Assembly: GCA_024222395.1 (NCBI GenBank)
Contig: JAAEPE010000146.1
Location: 1-50,009, forward strand
DNA from: Myxococcales bacterium
GTDB taxonomy: Bacteria > Myxococcota_A > Polyangia > Haliangiales > Haliangiaceae
DNA: 50,009 nt
Reading direction: 5' to 3'
Shown: positions 7,317-14,565 of the stretch, one piece after another
Position numbering within the stretch: position 1 is the first letter of the stretch
Layout of the letters: the number at the start of each line of letters is the position of its first letter
Notes under the pieces: model-generated
What the model was told of the DNA's origin: nothing
The model's input: the letters and a program-made list of their open reading frames with translations, nothing else
The model's database searches: none
Program-made: the position numbers and the translations under genes

Positions 7317-8715
7317 TGTCTCCCGCATTGATATCTTGATCTGGCTCTGCTGTCAACAAGGAAAGCACCTTTCCCGGGTCGACTCCATACTTGGCTGCAA
7401 TCTCTTCGATGTGGGCCAATTCTGCTGCACGCTGTTCGACCTCTTCAACGAAGTCCTTCCCGTGCTCGTCAAAATGGTCTCCAAGATTCTTCAGTCCAGC
7501 CATCACGTCCTCACGGTCTTCGCGGCGCTCACGGCCTGCGTCAACAGTAACACGGCGGGGGGTCCCGGTCTTAACTCTCCACCATCCGGAGGGTCCGGTC
7601 AGCTTTCCGGCCTCAACGGCGGATCCGATAACGAAGAACCAAAGGGGCTCGATCAGGCGGGTGGAGATCAACCTCGACCTCCACTGGAAGCGACGGTCGG
7701 CCTTGGCCACCACGAGGCGAACTCCTGCGCCGGTAGGCTTGGACGGGTCAACCACGAACTCATACGGGAGAACCCCAAGGGTCGTATCCCGGTCAAGGTA
7801 GTCGAGGAATCCGGTGAAGGTGCTGTTTGGGCGCTTGCTCTCGAAGCTAGAGAGCTCTTCGCCGCCTTGGGTCGATACAACCTTGCCGCCGGTGATCCTC
7901 TGAAGGGTCGCCGGGTCGGTGCCGTCACCAAGGGTCTGGACGGGCATGAATTCTGCGTCGTCACTGGATGCGCTCTCAGTATTGAGGATGTGAACCACGT
8001 CTGCGCTCTGCTTGACTGCGTGCTTCTCGAGTGCGAGCAGCTCCATGGCGTCCCGCAGGTGATTAGTGCAATGAGAGAGGGTCGGAGCACTCCGGGCTGT
8101 CGAGGGGCGCTCAGGGTCGAAAACGTGAAGGACTGAGTCTGCCTTCAGGTCCCGGATGTTCCCAGAGTTGTCCATGTAGCAATAAAGCTTTGGCCGTCCA
8201 AGCCTGTCAAACTTGATGCCGTCGATGTAGTCATCAGAATCGGCTTTCCAGTTGCCTACACGGTGGCTCTCGATGATCTGGATCTTGGGATCCCGGCCGT
8301 CATTGGTCTTGAGAACGAAGCATTCTCCATCCTCGTCAATGAGGCGGGAGACCATGCGCTGGACTTCAACGAAATTGAATCGGCCGCAAATCGTGCAGTT
8401 CTGAGACCAGTCTTCCCAATACTGCACCGCTCTGCGCTTCCACGTTGCCGATCCTCCTTGGGGCTTTACGCGGATTCCATCACCCACAGCATAAAGCTGA
8501 TTTGAGGTGATGACCTCCTTGGCCACTCCGGAGTTTTTACTAACATACCGGCTGGCCTTGACCAGCTGGCTGCGAGTGGAAGAATTGAGCTCGTGGTGAT
8601 TATCCGTGGGGCTCGAGCCCGGGACCATCCTTCTGCGATTCGAGTGGCTGGCGCCCTCGTAGCTGGACCAAGCGCCAGCTTGGCCTCCAAATAGTTTCTT
8701 TAGTTTGTCAAACAT
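7288..8715 (-). CDS. Portal protein (lambda gpB family)
   Basis: A 475-residue protein with the lambda-type portal layout: N-terminal segment with RSQLVKASRYVSKNSGVAKE, the RFNFVEVQRMVSRLIDEDGECF region, and the characteristic HVFDPERPSTARSAPTLSHC segment near residues 200-220, which corresponds to the family's 'R.GQ.RG.p' element. The wing/stem region LEKHAVKQSADVV and the FTGFLDYLDRDTTLGVLPYEF segment follow. It forms the dodecameric DNA entry ring at one vertex. It lies between the gpW-like connector and the head protease, as in lambda. It is somewhat shorter than lambda gpB (about 530) but complete at both ends. Confidence 0.9.
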   Translation of the reverse strand: MFDKLKKLFGGQAGAWSSYEGASHSNRRRMVPGSSPTDNHHELNSSTRSQLVKASRYVSKNSGVAKEVITSNQLYAVGDGIRVKPQGGSATWKRRAVQYWEDWSQNCTICGRFNFVEVQRMVSRLIDEDGECFVLKTNDGRDPKIQIIESHRVGNWKADSDDYIDGIKFDRLGRPKLYCYMDNSGNIRDLKADSVLHVFDPERPSTARSAPTLSHCTNHLRDAMELLALEKHAVKQSADVVHILNTESASSDDAEFMPVQTLGDGTDPATLQRITGGKVVSTQGGEELSSFESKRPNSTFTGFLDYLDRDTTLGVLPYEFVVDPSKPTGAGVRLVVAKADRRFQWRSRLISTRLIEPLWFFVIGSAVEAGKLTGPSGWWRVKTGTPRRVTVDAGRERREDREDVMAGLKNLGDHFDEHGKDFVEEVEQRAAELAHIEEIAAKYGVDPGKVLSLLTAEPDQDINAGDNDQNNSKGS

Positions 8716-8723
8716 TGTCCCGC

Positions 8724-8975
8724 TTATAGATCAAAATCTTCGACCTCAGTCTTCTTTACTCGAGCTGAGGGTTCTCCGTATGTGGCCGGATCCATCTTGG
8801 CCAGAGCCGTCTGGCAGGCCTTGATGATCTTCTCACAGTCGCTTATGGCCCGATAGGTCACGGTGCTGCCAGAATCGGAAAACTGAACAGTGAGCTTGAG
8901 AAGTAGCTTTTTCTGCTTTGCAAACAGAGCTTCAACCTCCGCCTGTGAAAAGCCAATCGATAAATCTAGCGCCAT
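8724..8975 (-). CDS. gpW-like head-tail connector
   Basis: An 83-residue protein: N-terminal helix (QAEVEALFAKQKKLLLKL), a short beta hairpin (SDSGSTVTYRAIS), then a second helix (CEKIIKACQTALAKM). This helix-hairpin-helix pattern with a 'VTY.a.s' hairpin is that of lambda gpW, which binds beneath the portal. Its place between terminase and portal matches lambda (A-W-B). Its start codon is 13 nt downstream of a TTGACA hexamer, the recurrent element of the structural genes. Confidence 0.75.
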   Translation of the reverse strand: MALDLSIGFSQAEVEALFAKQKKLLLKLTVQFSDSGSTVTYRAISDCEKIIKACQTALAKMDPATYGEPSARVKKTEVEDFDL

Positions 8976-8997
8976 ACTTTTACTCCCATGTCAAAAA

Positions 8998-9159
8998 TTA
9001 CTCCCCTGAGGCTGCGATGATGATTCCCACGTTCGCCAGAGCGTATGAGAACCACATTATAGCCCATCCCGGGCATCCTTTCACTGAGTAGGCAATGCCG
9101 GTCGTCAGATAGAGGAGTCCCGCGATAATAGGACCCACTTTGGTGAGGTATTCAATCAT
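8998..9159 (-). CDS. 53-residue double-TM membrane protein
   Basis: An ATG at 9159 opens a 53-codon frame ending at TAA (8998-9000). The product has two hydrophobic stretches, about residues 7-25 (KVGPIIAGLLYLTTGIAY) and 32-50 (GWAIMWFSYALANVGIIIAA), joined by a short loop with Lys-Gly-Cys-Pro-Gly: a small hairpin membrane protein. It fills the gap between the zinc-ribbon gene and gpW. Small membrane proteins of this size occur beside terminase genes in many marine phages; their function is unknown. A holin role is possible but the lysis cassette is elsewhere. Confidence 0.65.
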   Translation of the reverse strand: MIEYLTKVGPIIAGLLYLTTGIAYSVKGCPGWAIMWFSYALANVGIIIAASGE

Positions 9160-9166
9160 CTTGTTT

Positions 9167-9412
9167 TTATTCGTTGGCTGTCAAACTGAAGCCGGGCTTG
9201 TTGAGGCGGATGAACTCCTCCGGTCCTAGGATCCGGGCATTCCACCGCGCCGTGCATACTCCGGGCGAAAAATCAGCAAATCCTTCTGTCATGCCACATT
9301 TTTCGCAGGTGAGAGTGGTGTAGCCGGGCTCATAGGCGAAAACCGGCTTTTTGTTGCAGCAATTCAGCACCATCTGGGCGCATTGCGCCATGTGAATTTC
9401 TGGATCAGTCAT
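9167..9412 (-). CDS. Zinc-ribbon protein resembling Lar restriction-alleviation family
   Basis: An 81-residue protein starting at the ATG at 9412, which overlaps the upstream stop as ATGACTGA; a longer frame from 9463 would overlap more and is less likely. It contains cysteines in NCCNKKP and TCEKCGM and ends its ribbon with CTARWNAR. The arrangement C-C ... C..CG ... A..WN.R is that of Lar-like small zinc ribbons, whose founding member modulates type I restriction. The first cysteine pair is CC rather than C..C, so the match is approximate. It could instead be a generic zinc-ribbon protein of the head operon. Confidence 0.6.
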   Translation of the reverse strand: MTDPEIHMAQCAQMVLNCCNKKPVFAYEPGYTTLTCEKCGMTEGFADFSPGVCTARWNARILGPEEFIRLNKPGFSLTANE

Positions 9413-9722
9413 CTTGTCTGCTTTCGGGGTAGGGGTCAGGCCTGAAAAGGAGAATCTCTCCAAGCCGGGTCCAGTATTGGATCACGTAGAAGTAGCCGCC
9501 GTATTCTCCGGGGATTCCAAGGGCCCGGTCGTTCATGATGCCCTTGCCAAGCTCCACAGAGCAGGGAATGGGCTCATCGAGCTGATTCATGCGGAAAACC
9601 GTCCACCGGTCCTCGTGAAACTCCACTTTTCCGAAATCGCGGCCGAAAACGGTATCCATGTTGGGCTCCGCCTCTGCGAATATCAGTTGGATCGCTATTG
9701 CTGCAGTCTGGGCTATGTTCAT
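9405..9722 (-). CDS. Hypothetical protein
   Basis: A 105-residue protein coupled to its neighbours: its ATG overlaps the upstream stop by ATGA (9719-9722), and its own stop overlaps the next start. The N-terminus (AQTAAIAIQLIFAEAEP) is a moderately hydrophobic helix; the rest is mixed with FRMNQLDEP and YGGYFYVIQYWTRLGE, aromatic-rich. No family recognised. The tight coupling shows it belongs to the same transcript as the head genes. Confidence 0.65.
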   Translation of the reverse strand: MNIAQTAAIAIQLIFAEAEPNMDTVFGRDFGKVEFHEDRWTVFRMNQLDEPIPCSVELGKGIMNDRALGIPGEYGGYFYVIQYWTRLGEILLFRPDPYPESRQDD

Positions 9723-10468
9723 TCGATTATTCCTTCCTCTCTCAGGATTTCCTTGATTACCGTCTTCAATGTCTCCCGGTCAACTCCGGAGGGCTCCGGC
9801 GCCGGGGAAAATCTCCGTCCTGTGGACTTGGGCTTCTTCTGGACTACCTCTTGGAACCCATTCTTGTCGATCCAGAGCTGTTTCTGGACCATGCAGAGCG
9901 TGGCGCATTTCAGGACCTTCTCCCGCATGGCATCTCTGCCTTCCTCCTCGAGGAGCCTTGCGGGGTCGTAATCCTGCCGCCCGGGCTGTGCATTGTAGCC
10001 GTCGAATCCCCTCTTGATGAGCTCCGCAGGAGACACGTAGACTCTCTCTCCCTCAGGGAGCTCTTCCGGGTCGAGGGCCACGGCTCCTCCTGCGGTCTCG
10101 AACATTCCGTTCTTCATCGCCTCGATCAGGAACGGGACCATCTCAACGGGGGTCCGAAAATCGAACATCTGCCACGCTGGCTCGTATAACCCATCTGGGT
10201 TGACTCGTGCCGGGCGGCTGACGTGGTATCTGAGGACCTCAGTCCCGGGCTCGATATCGAACATCAGGATATGGTCTCTGAACGCCTTACGGGGCAAACT
10301 GAGCCCGGAGCGGTTTGGGTTCTTCTTGCTGTTCCCCTCCTTCGCAAGATTGAAGGACCAAGCTCGCTGGAACCCTTCGATCTTGATGGAGAGGAAGCTT
10401 GTTCTGGGCTCTCCCTTCTTGGGATCCCAAGCCAGTATTTCTCCTAGTGGATGATCTTTCTTTCTCAT
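9719..10468 (-). CDS. Hypothetical protein, first gene of the head transcript
   Basis: A 249-residue soluble protein. Visible features: a WDPKKGEPR...FLSIKIEGFQRAWSFNL segment with many aromatic residues, LPRKAFRDHILMFDIEPGTEVLRYHV in the middle, and a C-terminal helical tail (RETLKTVIKEILREEGIIE) after a Pro-rich linker. I do not recognise a family. It is the first gene behind a good sigma70-like promoter (10502-10530) and is coupled by ATGA to the next gene, so it heads the transcript leading to gpW, portal and capsid. A virion or packaging-accessory role is inference. Confidence 0.7.
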   Translation of the reverse strand: MRKKDHPLGEILAWDPKKGEPRTSFLSIKIEGFQRAWSFNLAKEGNSKKNPNRSGLSLPRKAFRDHILMFDIEPGTEVLRYHVSRPARVNPDGLYEPAWQMFDFRTPVEMVPFLIEAMKNGMFETAGGAVALDPEELPEGERVYVSPAELIKRGFDGYNAQPGRQDYDPARLLEEEGRDAMREKVLKCATLCMVQKQLWIDKNGFQEVVQKKPKSTGRRFSPAPEPSGVDRETLKTVIKEILREEGIIE

Positions 10469-10501
10469 GCTTTTCTACGCCCTACTGTGGGCGACAAGGG
10501 G

Positions 10502-10530
10502 AGATTACCCTGTTTCCCCTATATTGTCAA
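10502..10530 (-). promoter_or_regulatory. Sigma70-like promoter of the head operon
   Basis: On the minus strand TTGACA (10530-10525) is separated by exactly 17 bp from TAATCT (10507-10502). The predicted start is near 10495, leaving about 27 nt before the ATG at 10468. It is the strongest promoter match in front of the head genes. Confidence 0.65.
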
Positions 10531-10666
10531 CAATGGATTTGTTTTGAAAATTCAAGGAGCGCCTTGGGACCGTGACCCTCCTTCCAAGGACGAACCCGTT
10601 AGTGGTGAGGACTTCCTTGGGAAGATATGGGCTGAGAAAGTATAAAACTCTACATAACATACTCTA

Positions 10667-10717
10667 ACTCCCTCCCCTATATTGAAGACTCTCTAAGTCT
10701 TCAATTCGGGGGGGAGT
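10667..10717. promoter_or_regulatory. Long two-part inverted repeat in a gene-free gap
   Basis: An inner perfect 9-bp stem TTGAAGACT/AGTCTTCAA (10682-10690 with 10696-10704) is enclosed by an outer pyrimidine/purine stem ACTCCCTCCC with GGGGGGGAGT (10667-10676 with 10708-10717, one G-T pair). The 10469-10825 gap holds this, the head promoter and a terminator, and no convincing gene. Neither side has a strong T-run, so an operator, processing site or replication/packaging hairpin is possible. Confidence 0.55.
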
Positions 10718-10775
10718 CAGTTGTGTTAATCTTTCAGGTCACAAGACAGCGCAGTGGGGGGAGTGCCCTAGATAC

Positions 10776-10803
10776 GAAAAAGCCCACCGGTTAGGGTGGG
10801 CTT
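10776..10803 (-). terminator. Intrinsic terminator after the 10826-11155 gene
   Basis: AAGCCCACC/GGTGGGCTT (10780-10788 with 10795-10803) forms a 9-bp stem, followed on the minus strand by TTTTTCG. It ends the short transcript from the 11155 promoter. Confidence 0.85.
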
Positions 10804-10825
10804 GTGGGATAGGGGGGAGGGGGGT

Positions 10826-11155
10826 CTAATACATCCTGCGGGAGGAGGCAGTGACGCCGTCCCGGTCCTGCTCGACGTCCACCAGCCAAGTCTTGTTGGT
10901 GCCTTCCTTCTTGGCGATGACGCTGGCCCGGCGCCAGCCAAGCTCCTTGTCGAGGTAAACCCGGCCGGACTCCCAATCGTATGCTCCGGTCTTCACGGCC
11001 ATGCTCGTCAGGACGCGGTCGAGGCACTGCTTCCAAACGCTGTTGGACATGCCGAACTCGTTGCGAGCGGGGATATGGTTGGTCATCTTGCGGATGGCCT
11101 TGTAGGCCCGGTCACTCCGGAAGAGCGGCTTTGGTATGATGGTCTTGGTTGCCAT
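10826..11155 (-). CDS. Hypothetical basic protein with leaderless promoter
   Basis: A 109-residue basic protein (KTIIPKPLFRSDRAYKAIRKM... WRRASVIAKKEG... SSRRMY). It resembles no family I can name; the composition would suit nucleic-acid or virion-interior binding. It is a single-gene unit: a promoter with its -10 box only 6 nt before the ATG on one side, and an intrinsic terminator just after the stop on the other. This isolation from terL and the head operon suggests independent regulation. Confidence 0.7.
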   Translation of the reverse strand: MATKTIIPKPLFRSDRAYKAIRKMTNHIPARNEFGMSNSVWKQCLDRVLTSMAVKTGAYDWESGRVYLDKELGWRRASVIAKKEGTNKTWLVDVEQDRDGVTASSRRMY

Positions 11156-11161
11156 GTGAGA

Positions 11162-11225
11162 AGACTACACATGGAATCTCTCCTTTGCAATACCCTTTTC
11201 GGGTTACTGTAACCTGGATGGGTTA
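11162..11225 (-). promoter_or_regulatory. Leaderless promoter with GTAACC inverted repeats upstream
   Basis: TTGCAA (11190-11185), 17 bp, TAGTCT (11167-11162), then 6 nt to the ATG at 11155, so the transcript should start at or next to the start codon. Upstream, 11191-11225 contains AACCC-GAAAA-GGGT-type and GGTTAC-T-GTAACC inverted repeats plus a further GGGTTAC half-site, a likely operator. Related AACCC...GGGT signals occur by the promoters near 19.15 and 39.08 kb. Confidence 0.6.
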
Positions 11226-13226
11226 CTCCTCCCCCACGGACTCCTTGCCGATGATCTTCAACATCAGGGCCCCCACGATCTGCATCGCTTCGCAATCCCA
11301 GAGGTGATTATTGGAGTGAGAACCCACGGGAACCCATCGCCATTGCCCCTTCTCGAAAATCCTGATCTCCGACTCCATCTGCCGAAGGTATTCCTCGTCT
11401 ACGCCGTCGTAGACGTCCCACGTCGCCCCCTGATCCGGATCCTGATTGGATCTGACCGCATTCAGGACGTCCTTCACGTTGAGGTTGCTCCAATAGATCC
11501 TCCGGGCCGTCCGGTTGCCGTCGATGCTCACTTTGGTCACGGGGCTGTAGAATCTGTCGATTGGCTTCCTCACCACTCTCCCGTTCTCCCGGATCGGCAC
11601 CGTGTGTCTGAAGTTCTGCTTGCGGCCCTCTCCCATCAGCGCCGTCCATCCAAAACGGGAACAGGCAGCATATACGCCCACGCCGTCTTTGGCCTTTTTC
11701 CCGTAGGCGTCGTAACCGGCGTCAACAAGGGTCAGTCTGGGCAAAACGCCCCAATCATCGCAAATACGCTTGATCTCGTCATATGTTCCGACCTTCTGCC
11801 AGTGGAGGAGCCTCGAGGATCCCTCCGGGGACCAAGAGCGGATCAGCAGGTAAAAGTAGCCCTTCTGGACGTCGATACTGGCCATTCTGAGGGCCCCCTT
11901 GTAGACGTTCACCTTCCTCGAGGGGCGATCCTCCTTCAGGGCCCTCTCTTCCTCAGCCCTCTGGGCCGTCTCCTGTTGTTCTTCCAGCTCGACGCGGAGC
12001 TCGATCTTTCCTGTCCTGTGGAAGCCGCCCTCATCTTCCCACACGTCATGCGGCTCGTAGCCTGAGGACTCGATCTCCATCGTGAAGTCGTCAGTGAAGT
12101 TGTCGAAGGGCTCAGCTAATCTTTTCTGGAAGAACACCTTCAGGTTCTCCATGTCTCCCCTCCTTGCCTCCTCTTTCGCCCGGAGGAACATCTCAACGAG
12201 GGATCCCCACGATGTAGCCGCCAGCCCGTTCCAGTGGAATCCCACTTTACTCGAGTCGGCGGTCGGGTTTTCGGCTATGAACCTCGCCCCCTTTGAGGGG
12301 TCCACGAATTGGAAAATTGTCTCCCCGGTGATATCGCATTTGCTCTGCAGGTGGGGGAGGACCGTCCGGGGCCCGTCCATTGAGAGCTTCTTGCGGTTCT
12401 GCTGAGTGTCCCTGAAGGCGTGCTTGCAGAATCCGCAGGAATAGGTCGTAGACTTCTGCACCGCCTGAAAGTCCCATTTGCCATTTTCGTCTTTGGCGCC
12501 CTCGTCCCAAGCCACATTCTCCCACGTGTAGGGCTGCAATGCTCCGCATTCCGTGCAGCAGACATGCCACCGCCTCTGGTCGGTCTCGTTGAATTTCAGG
12601 TGCGTGTCATCCTCGAGCTCTCCAAACTGAGACGTGAAAACCCGCTTCCCAAGCCATCCGAAGGCGGTAACCCGGGCCTCAGCCTCAGCCATATGTCCCG
12701 GGGGTAGGCGCCAGCTCTCATCGACAAACAGCCAACGGATCGACCGGCGCTGCAGGTTGGTCTTGTTGTGCCCGCCCTTTACCCATAGGGGCATTCCATT
12801 GTAGAAGGTCCATCCATCGTTTTTTCTACGGTGAGCGGGCGGAAGCACCTGAGCTACGGGGGGACAGTTCTTGAAAAGGGGCTGCAGACGGTTTTGGCAC
12901 TGGTCCTTGGCGTCCGGGTCGGTCTGGTCGAGCCACAGCATGGGGGCGGGGGAGTTGGCGATTGCCCAACATGCTCCAAGCTCGATAACGGTAGTCTTGC
13001 CGGACTGAATAGCCGCAATAATGGAGATTAGGTTGGTCTTGTCATTTGCTAGCTCCTCGAGGGGCTCCTTGATCCAAGGGGAGTAATCGGACTGAAAACG
13101 TCCCGGGACCGGTGAGTAGGGGATGGCTGTAATGCTGTCCTCGAGCCACCGCCACGGCTTTCTGCGATCTGCCAGAATCCATGAGGTCTGCCAGATATCG
13201 CTAAGCCGCTCGAGGTTCTTATTCAA
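11223..13226 (-). CDS. Terminase large subunit (GpA family)
   Basis: A 667-residue packaging motor. The ATPase domain has a Walker A-like AAIQSGKTT at 71-79 and Walker B RWLFVDES at 164-171, followed by SQFGELEDDTH. Cysteine pairs CCTEC (223-227) and CGFC (264-267) form a likely zinc site typical of GpA-type terminases. The C-terminal nuclease shows ASIDVQKGYFY, TLVDAGYDA and HLWDCEAMQ acidic motifs. It cuts concatemers and pumps DNA into the procapsid through the portal. The start is TTG, overlapping the terS stop as TTGA (13223-13226); no in-frame ATG is nearby, so translation is coupled to terS. Confidence 0.95.
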   Translation of the reverse strand: MNKNLERLSDIWQTSWILADRRKPWRWLEDSITAIPYSPVPGRFQSDYSPWIKEPLEELANDKTNLISIIAAIQSGKTTVIELGACWAIANSPAPMLWLDQTDPDAKDQCQNRLQPLFKNCPPVAQVLPPAHRRKNDGWTFYNGMPLWVKGGHNKTNLQRRSIRWLFVDESWRLPPGHMAEAEARVTAFGWLGKRVFTSQFGELEDDTHLKFNETDQRRWHVCCTECGALQPYTWENVAWDEGAKDENGKWDFQAVQKSTTYSCGFCKHAFRDTQQNRKKLSMDGPRTVLPHLQSKCDITGETIFQFVDPSKGARFIAENPTADSSKVGFHWNGLAATSWGSLVEMFLRAKEEARRGDMENLKVFFQKRLAEPFDNFTDDFTMEIESSGYEPHDVWEDEGGFHRTGKIELRVELEEQQETAQRAEEERALKEDRPSRKVNVYKGALRMASIDVQKGYFYLLIRSWSPEGSSRLLHWQKVGTYDEIKRICDDWGVLPRLTLVDAGYDAYGKKAKDGVGVYAACSRFGWTALMGEGRKQNFRHTVPIRENGRVVRKPIDRFYSPVTKVSIDGNRTARRIYWSNLNVKDVLNAVRSNQDPDQGATWDVYDGVDEEYLRQMESEIRIFEKGQWRWVPVGSHSNNHLWDCEAMQIVGALMLKIIGKESVGEE

Positions 13227-13894
13227 ATCTTGCCACGGTTAAAGGAGTCGACCACGTCGTCGATCACGGCCCCACACTTCTCCTTAATGTCTAGGGCCTC
13301 GAGGCCGACTAGGATCGGGGGGAGCTCGTTCTCGAATCTGTTCCTGAGGATGGAAATACATTCTGCGATGCGCTTGCCGTAGAATTCGCGGACTTCCTCG
13401 ACGGGGATTGATTCTCCCCGGATGATGGCCAGCTTGGCCTCCTTGGTCTCAATTTCGGCAAGGAGCTTGCGAGCCTTCAGGTCATTGTCGATCACACCGG
13501 CCTCTGCGCCGGGGCCACGCTTGCCCTTGTATCCCCTCAGATCCTTGTCCTCCATGAAGGCACGCCATGCGTCCACTTCGTGCGAGGAGTCGGAATTGGG
13601 CTCCGGGGCGCCGTCCATCTTCCGCCACAGGTTCAAGGTGGGCCTCGAGCACCCAAGGATCCTAGCCAGCTCGACTAGGGTTTTCGCCTGCGCTCGAGTG
13701 TCGACCGGTTCTCCGTCGTCGTCGCCGTTGGCTATCTGCTGCAGAATAGAGCGTTCTTGCGTAGACAGGGTCTTGCCCTCCTTCGCCTTTCTCACGATGT
13801 TGACGTGATCCCGCTTCAGAACTGCCTCAGCTTGCTCGCTTGTGAGGATATCTCCCATTGATAATGGGAGGGCGTCAAATTGACTTTTGGCCAT
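13223..13894 (-). CDS. Terminase small subunit (Nu1-like)
   Basis: A 223-residue protein directly upstream of and overlapping terL. Near residues 71-95, TLVELARILGCSRPTLNLWRKM is a helix-turn-helix typical of Nu1-like small terminase subunits that recognise the packaging site. The second half is helical (LKARKLLAEIETKEAKLAIIRGE; VREFYGKRIAECISILRNRFENELP), matching the 'R...A..E..E..l....g..i....v' oligomerisation region of phage terminase small subunits. A roughly 65-residue region precedes the HTH. Its ATG lies only 4 nt from the ATG of the divergent metallopeptidase gene, so its promoter must lie inside that gene. Confidence 0.88.
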   Translation of the reverse strand: MAKSQFDALPLSMGDILTSEQAEAVLKRDHVNIVRKAKEGKTLSTQERSILQQIANGDDDGEPVDTRAQAKTLVELARILGCSRPTLNLWRKMDGAPEPNSDSSHEVDAWRAFMEDKDLRGYKGKRGPGAEAGVIDNDLKARKLLAEIETKEAKLAIIRGESIPVEEVREFYGKRIAECISILRNRFENELPPILVGLEALDIKEKCGAVIDDVVDSFNRGKI

Positions 13895-13898
13895 CTAT

Positions 13899-14255
13899 AT
13901 GCGGAAGACATTACCCAAGAGCGTAGTGATCGGCGGACGGCGGATCAAGGTTGTATGGAAGAAGATGACGGATTGTTGGGGGGAATATAGCCACGACAGC
14001 AGATCCATCGTTCTCTCCACGAGGCTGCAGGGCCCGGAAAAGAATAAGGCGGCGTGGGAGACTCTGATCCATGAGTGTTTCCATGCGTGCATTGCAATGG
14101 CGGGTCTGGACCACGTTCTCGGCGACGACACTGAGGAGGCGGTTGTTCGCTGCCTCGAGCACCTGTTTCTCCCTGCAATAGAAGATCTTAACCCGCCGAA
14201 AGGATACACCAATGGCATCGAAAAAAAAGCAGGCAAAGGGAAGTCGAAGAAGTAG
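13899..14255 (+). CDS. HExxH zinc metallopeptidase-like protein
   Basis: A 118-residue plus-strand protein, counted from the ATG at 13899 (a TTG at 13887 would add 4 residues but overlaps terS). LIHECFHACI gives HExxH with His58, Glu59 and His62, and the following helix TEEAVVRCLEHLF may supply the third ligand. This compact single-domain metallopeptidase type is frequent in phages; IrrE/SprT-like relatives cleave regulatory proteins, but the target here is unknown. It ends in a basic tail (KKAGKGKSKK) and overlaps the next plus-strand gene by 44 bp. It and its partner are the only convincing plus-strand genes of the window. Confidence 0.8.
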   Translation: MRKTLPKSVVIGGRRIKVVWKKMTDCWGEYSHDSRSIVLSTRLQGPEKNKAAWETLIHECFHACIAMAGLDHVLGDDTEEAVVRCLEHLFLPAIEDLNPPKGYTNGIEKKAGKGKSKK

Positions 14256-14565
14256 CCTCGAGGACCAGTTCCTGAGGTTGTGGAAGTTTTATGACGGGGT
14301 CGAACTCGAGGAGGAATACGTTTTCTATCCGGGTCGGCGCTGGCGTGCTGACTTCTGCCATCTGGATTCCAAGGTCCTCATCGAGATAGAGGGCGGGATC
14401 TGGAACCAAGGGCGCCATACCCGGGGGAAGGGGTATCAGGGTGACTGTGAGAAATACAACCATGCCGCTATGGACGGATGGGCTGTTATTCGCCTTGCGG
14501 GGAAGGAGATGATCTCCCGCGAGTGGATCGACCGCATCCAAGCCTTGATTGGTAGGAGATCGTAA
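14212..14565 (+). CDS. PD-(D/E)XK-type endonuclease (DUF559/VSR-like)
   Basis: A 117-residue nuclease. RWRADF supplies Asp47, VLIEIEGG supplies Glu58 and Glu60, and GRHTRGKGYQGDCEKYNHAAMDGW gives the conserved RH...D..K.N.a...GW.v.R pattern of small phage nucleases related to the VSR/DUF559 fold. It likely nicks or cuts DNA; position beside the terminase suggests a part in concatemer processing, like the HNH proteins next to HK97-type terminases, though degradation of host DNA is possible. AAAGGA stands before the ATG. It overlaps the metallopeptidase gene and is presumably co-transcribed with it. Confidence 0.82.
   Translation: MASKKKQAKGSRRSSLEDQFLRLWKFYDGVELEEEYVFYPGRRWRADFCHLDSKVLIEIEGGIWNQGRHTRGKGYQGDCEKYNHAAMDGWAVIRLAGKEMISREWIDRIQALIGRRS

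Noticed and set aside
10451..10645. 64-codon plus-strand frame in the gap before the head operon
   Set aside because: Begins inside the neighbouring gene, covers the head promoter, and lacks a ribosome site or coding-like composition.
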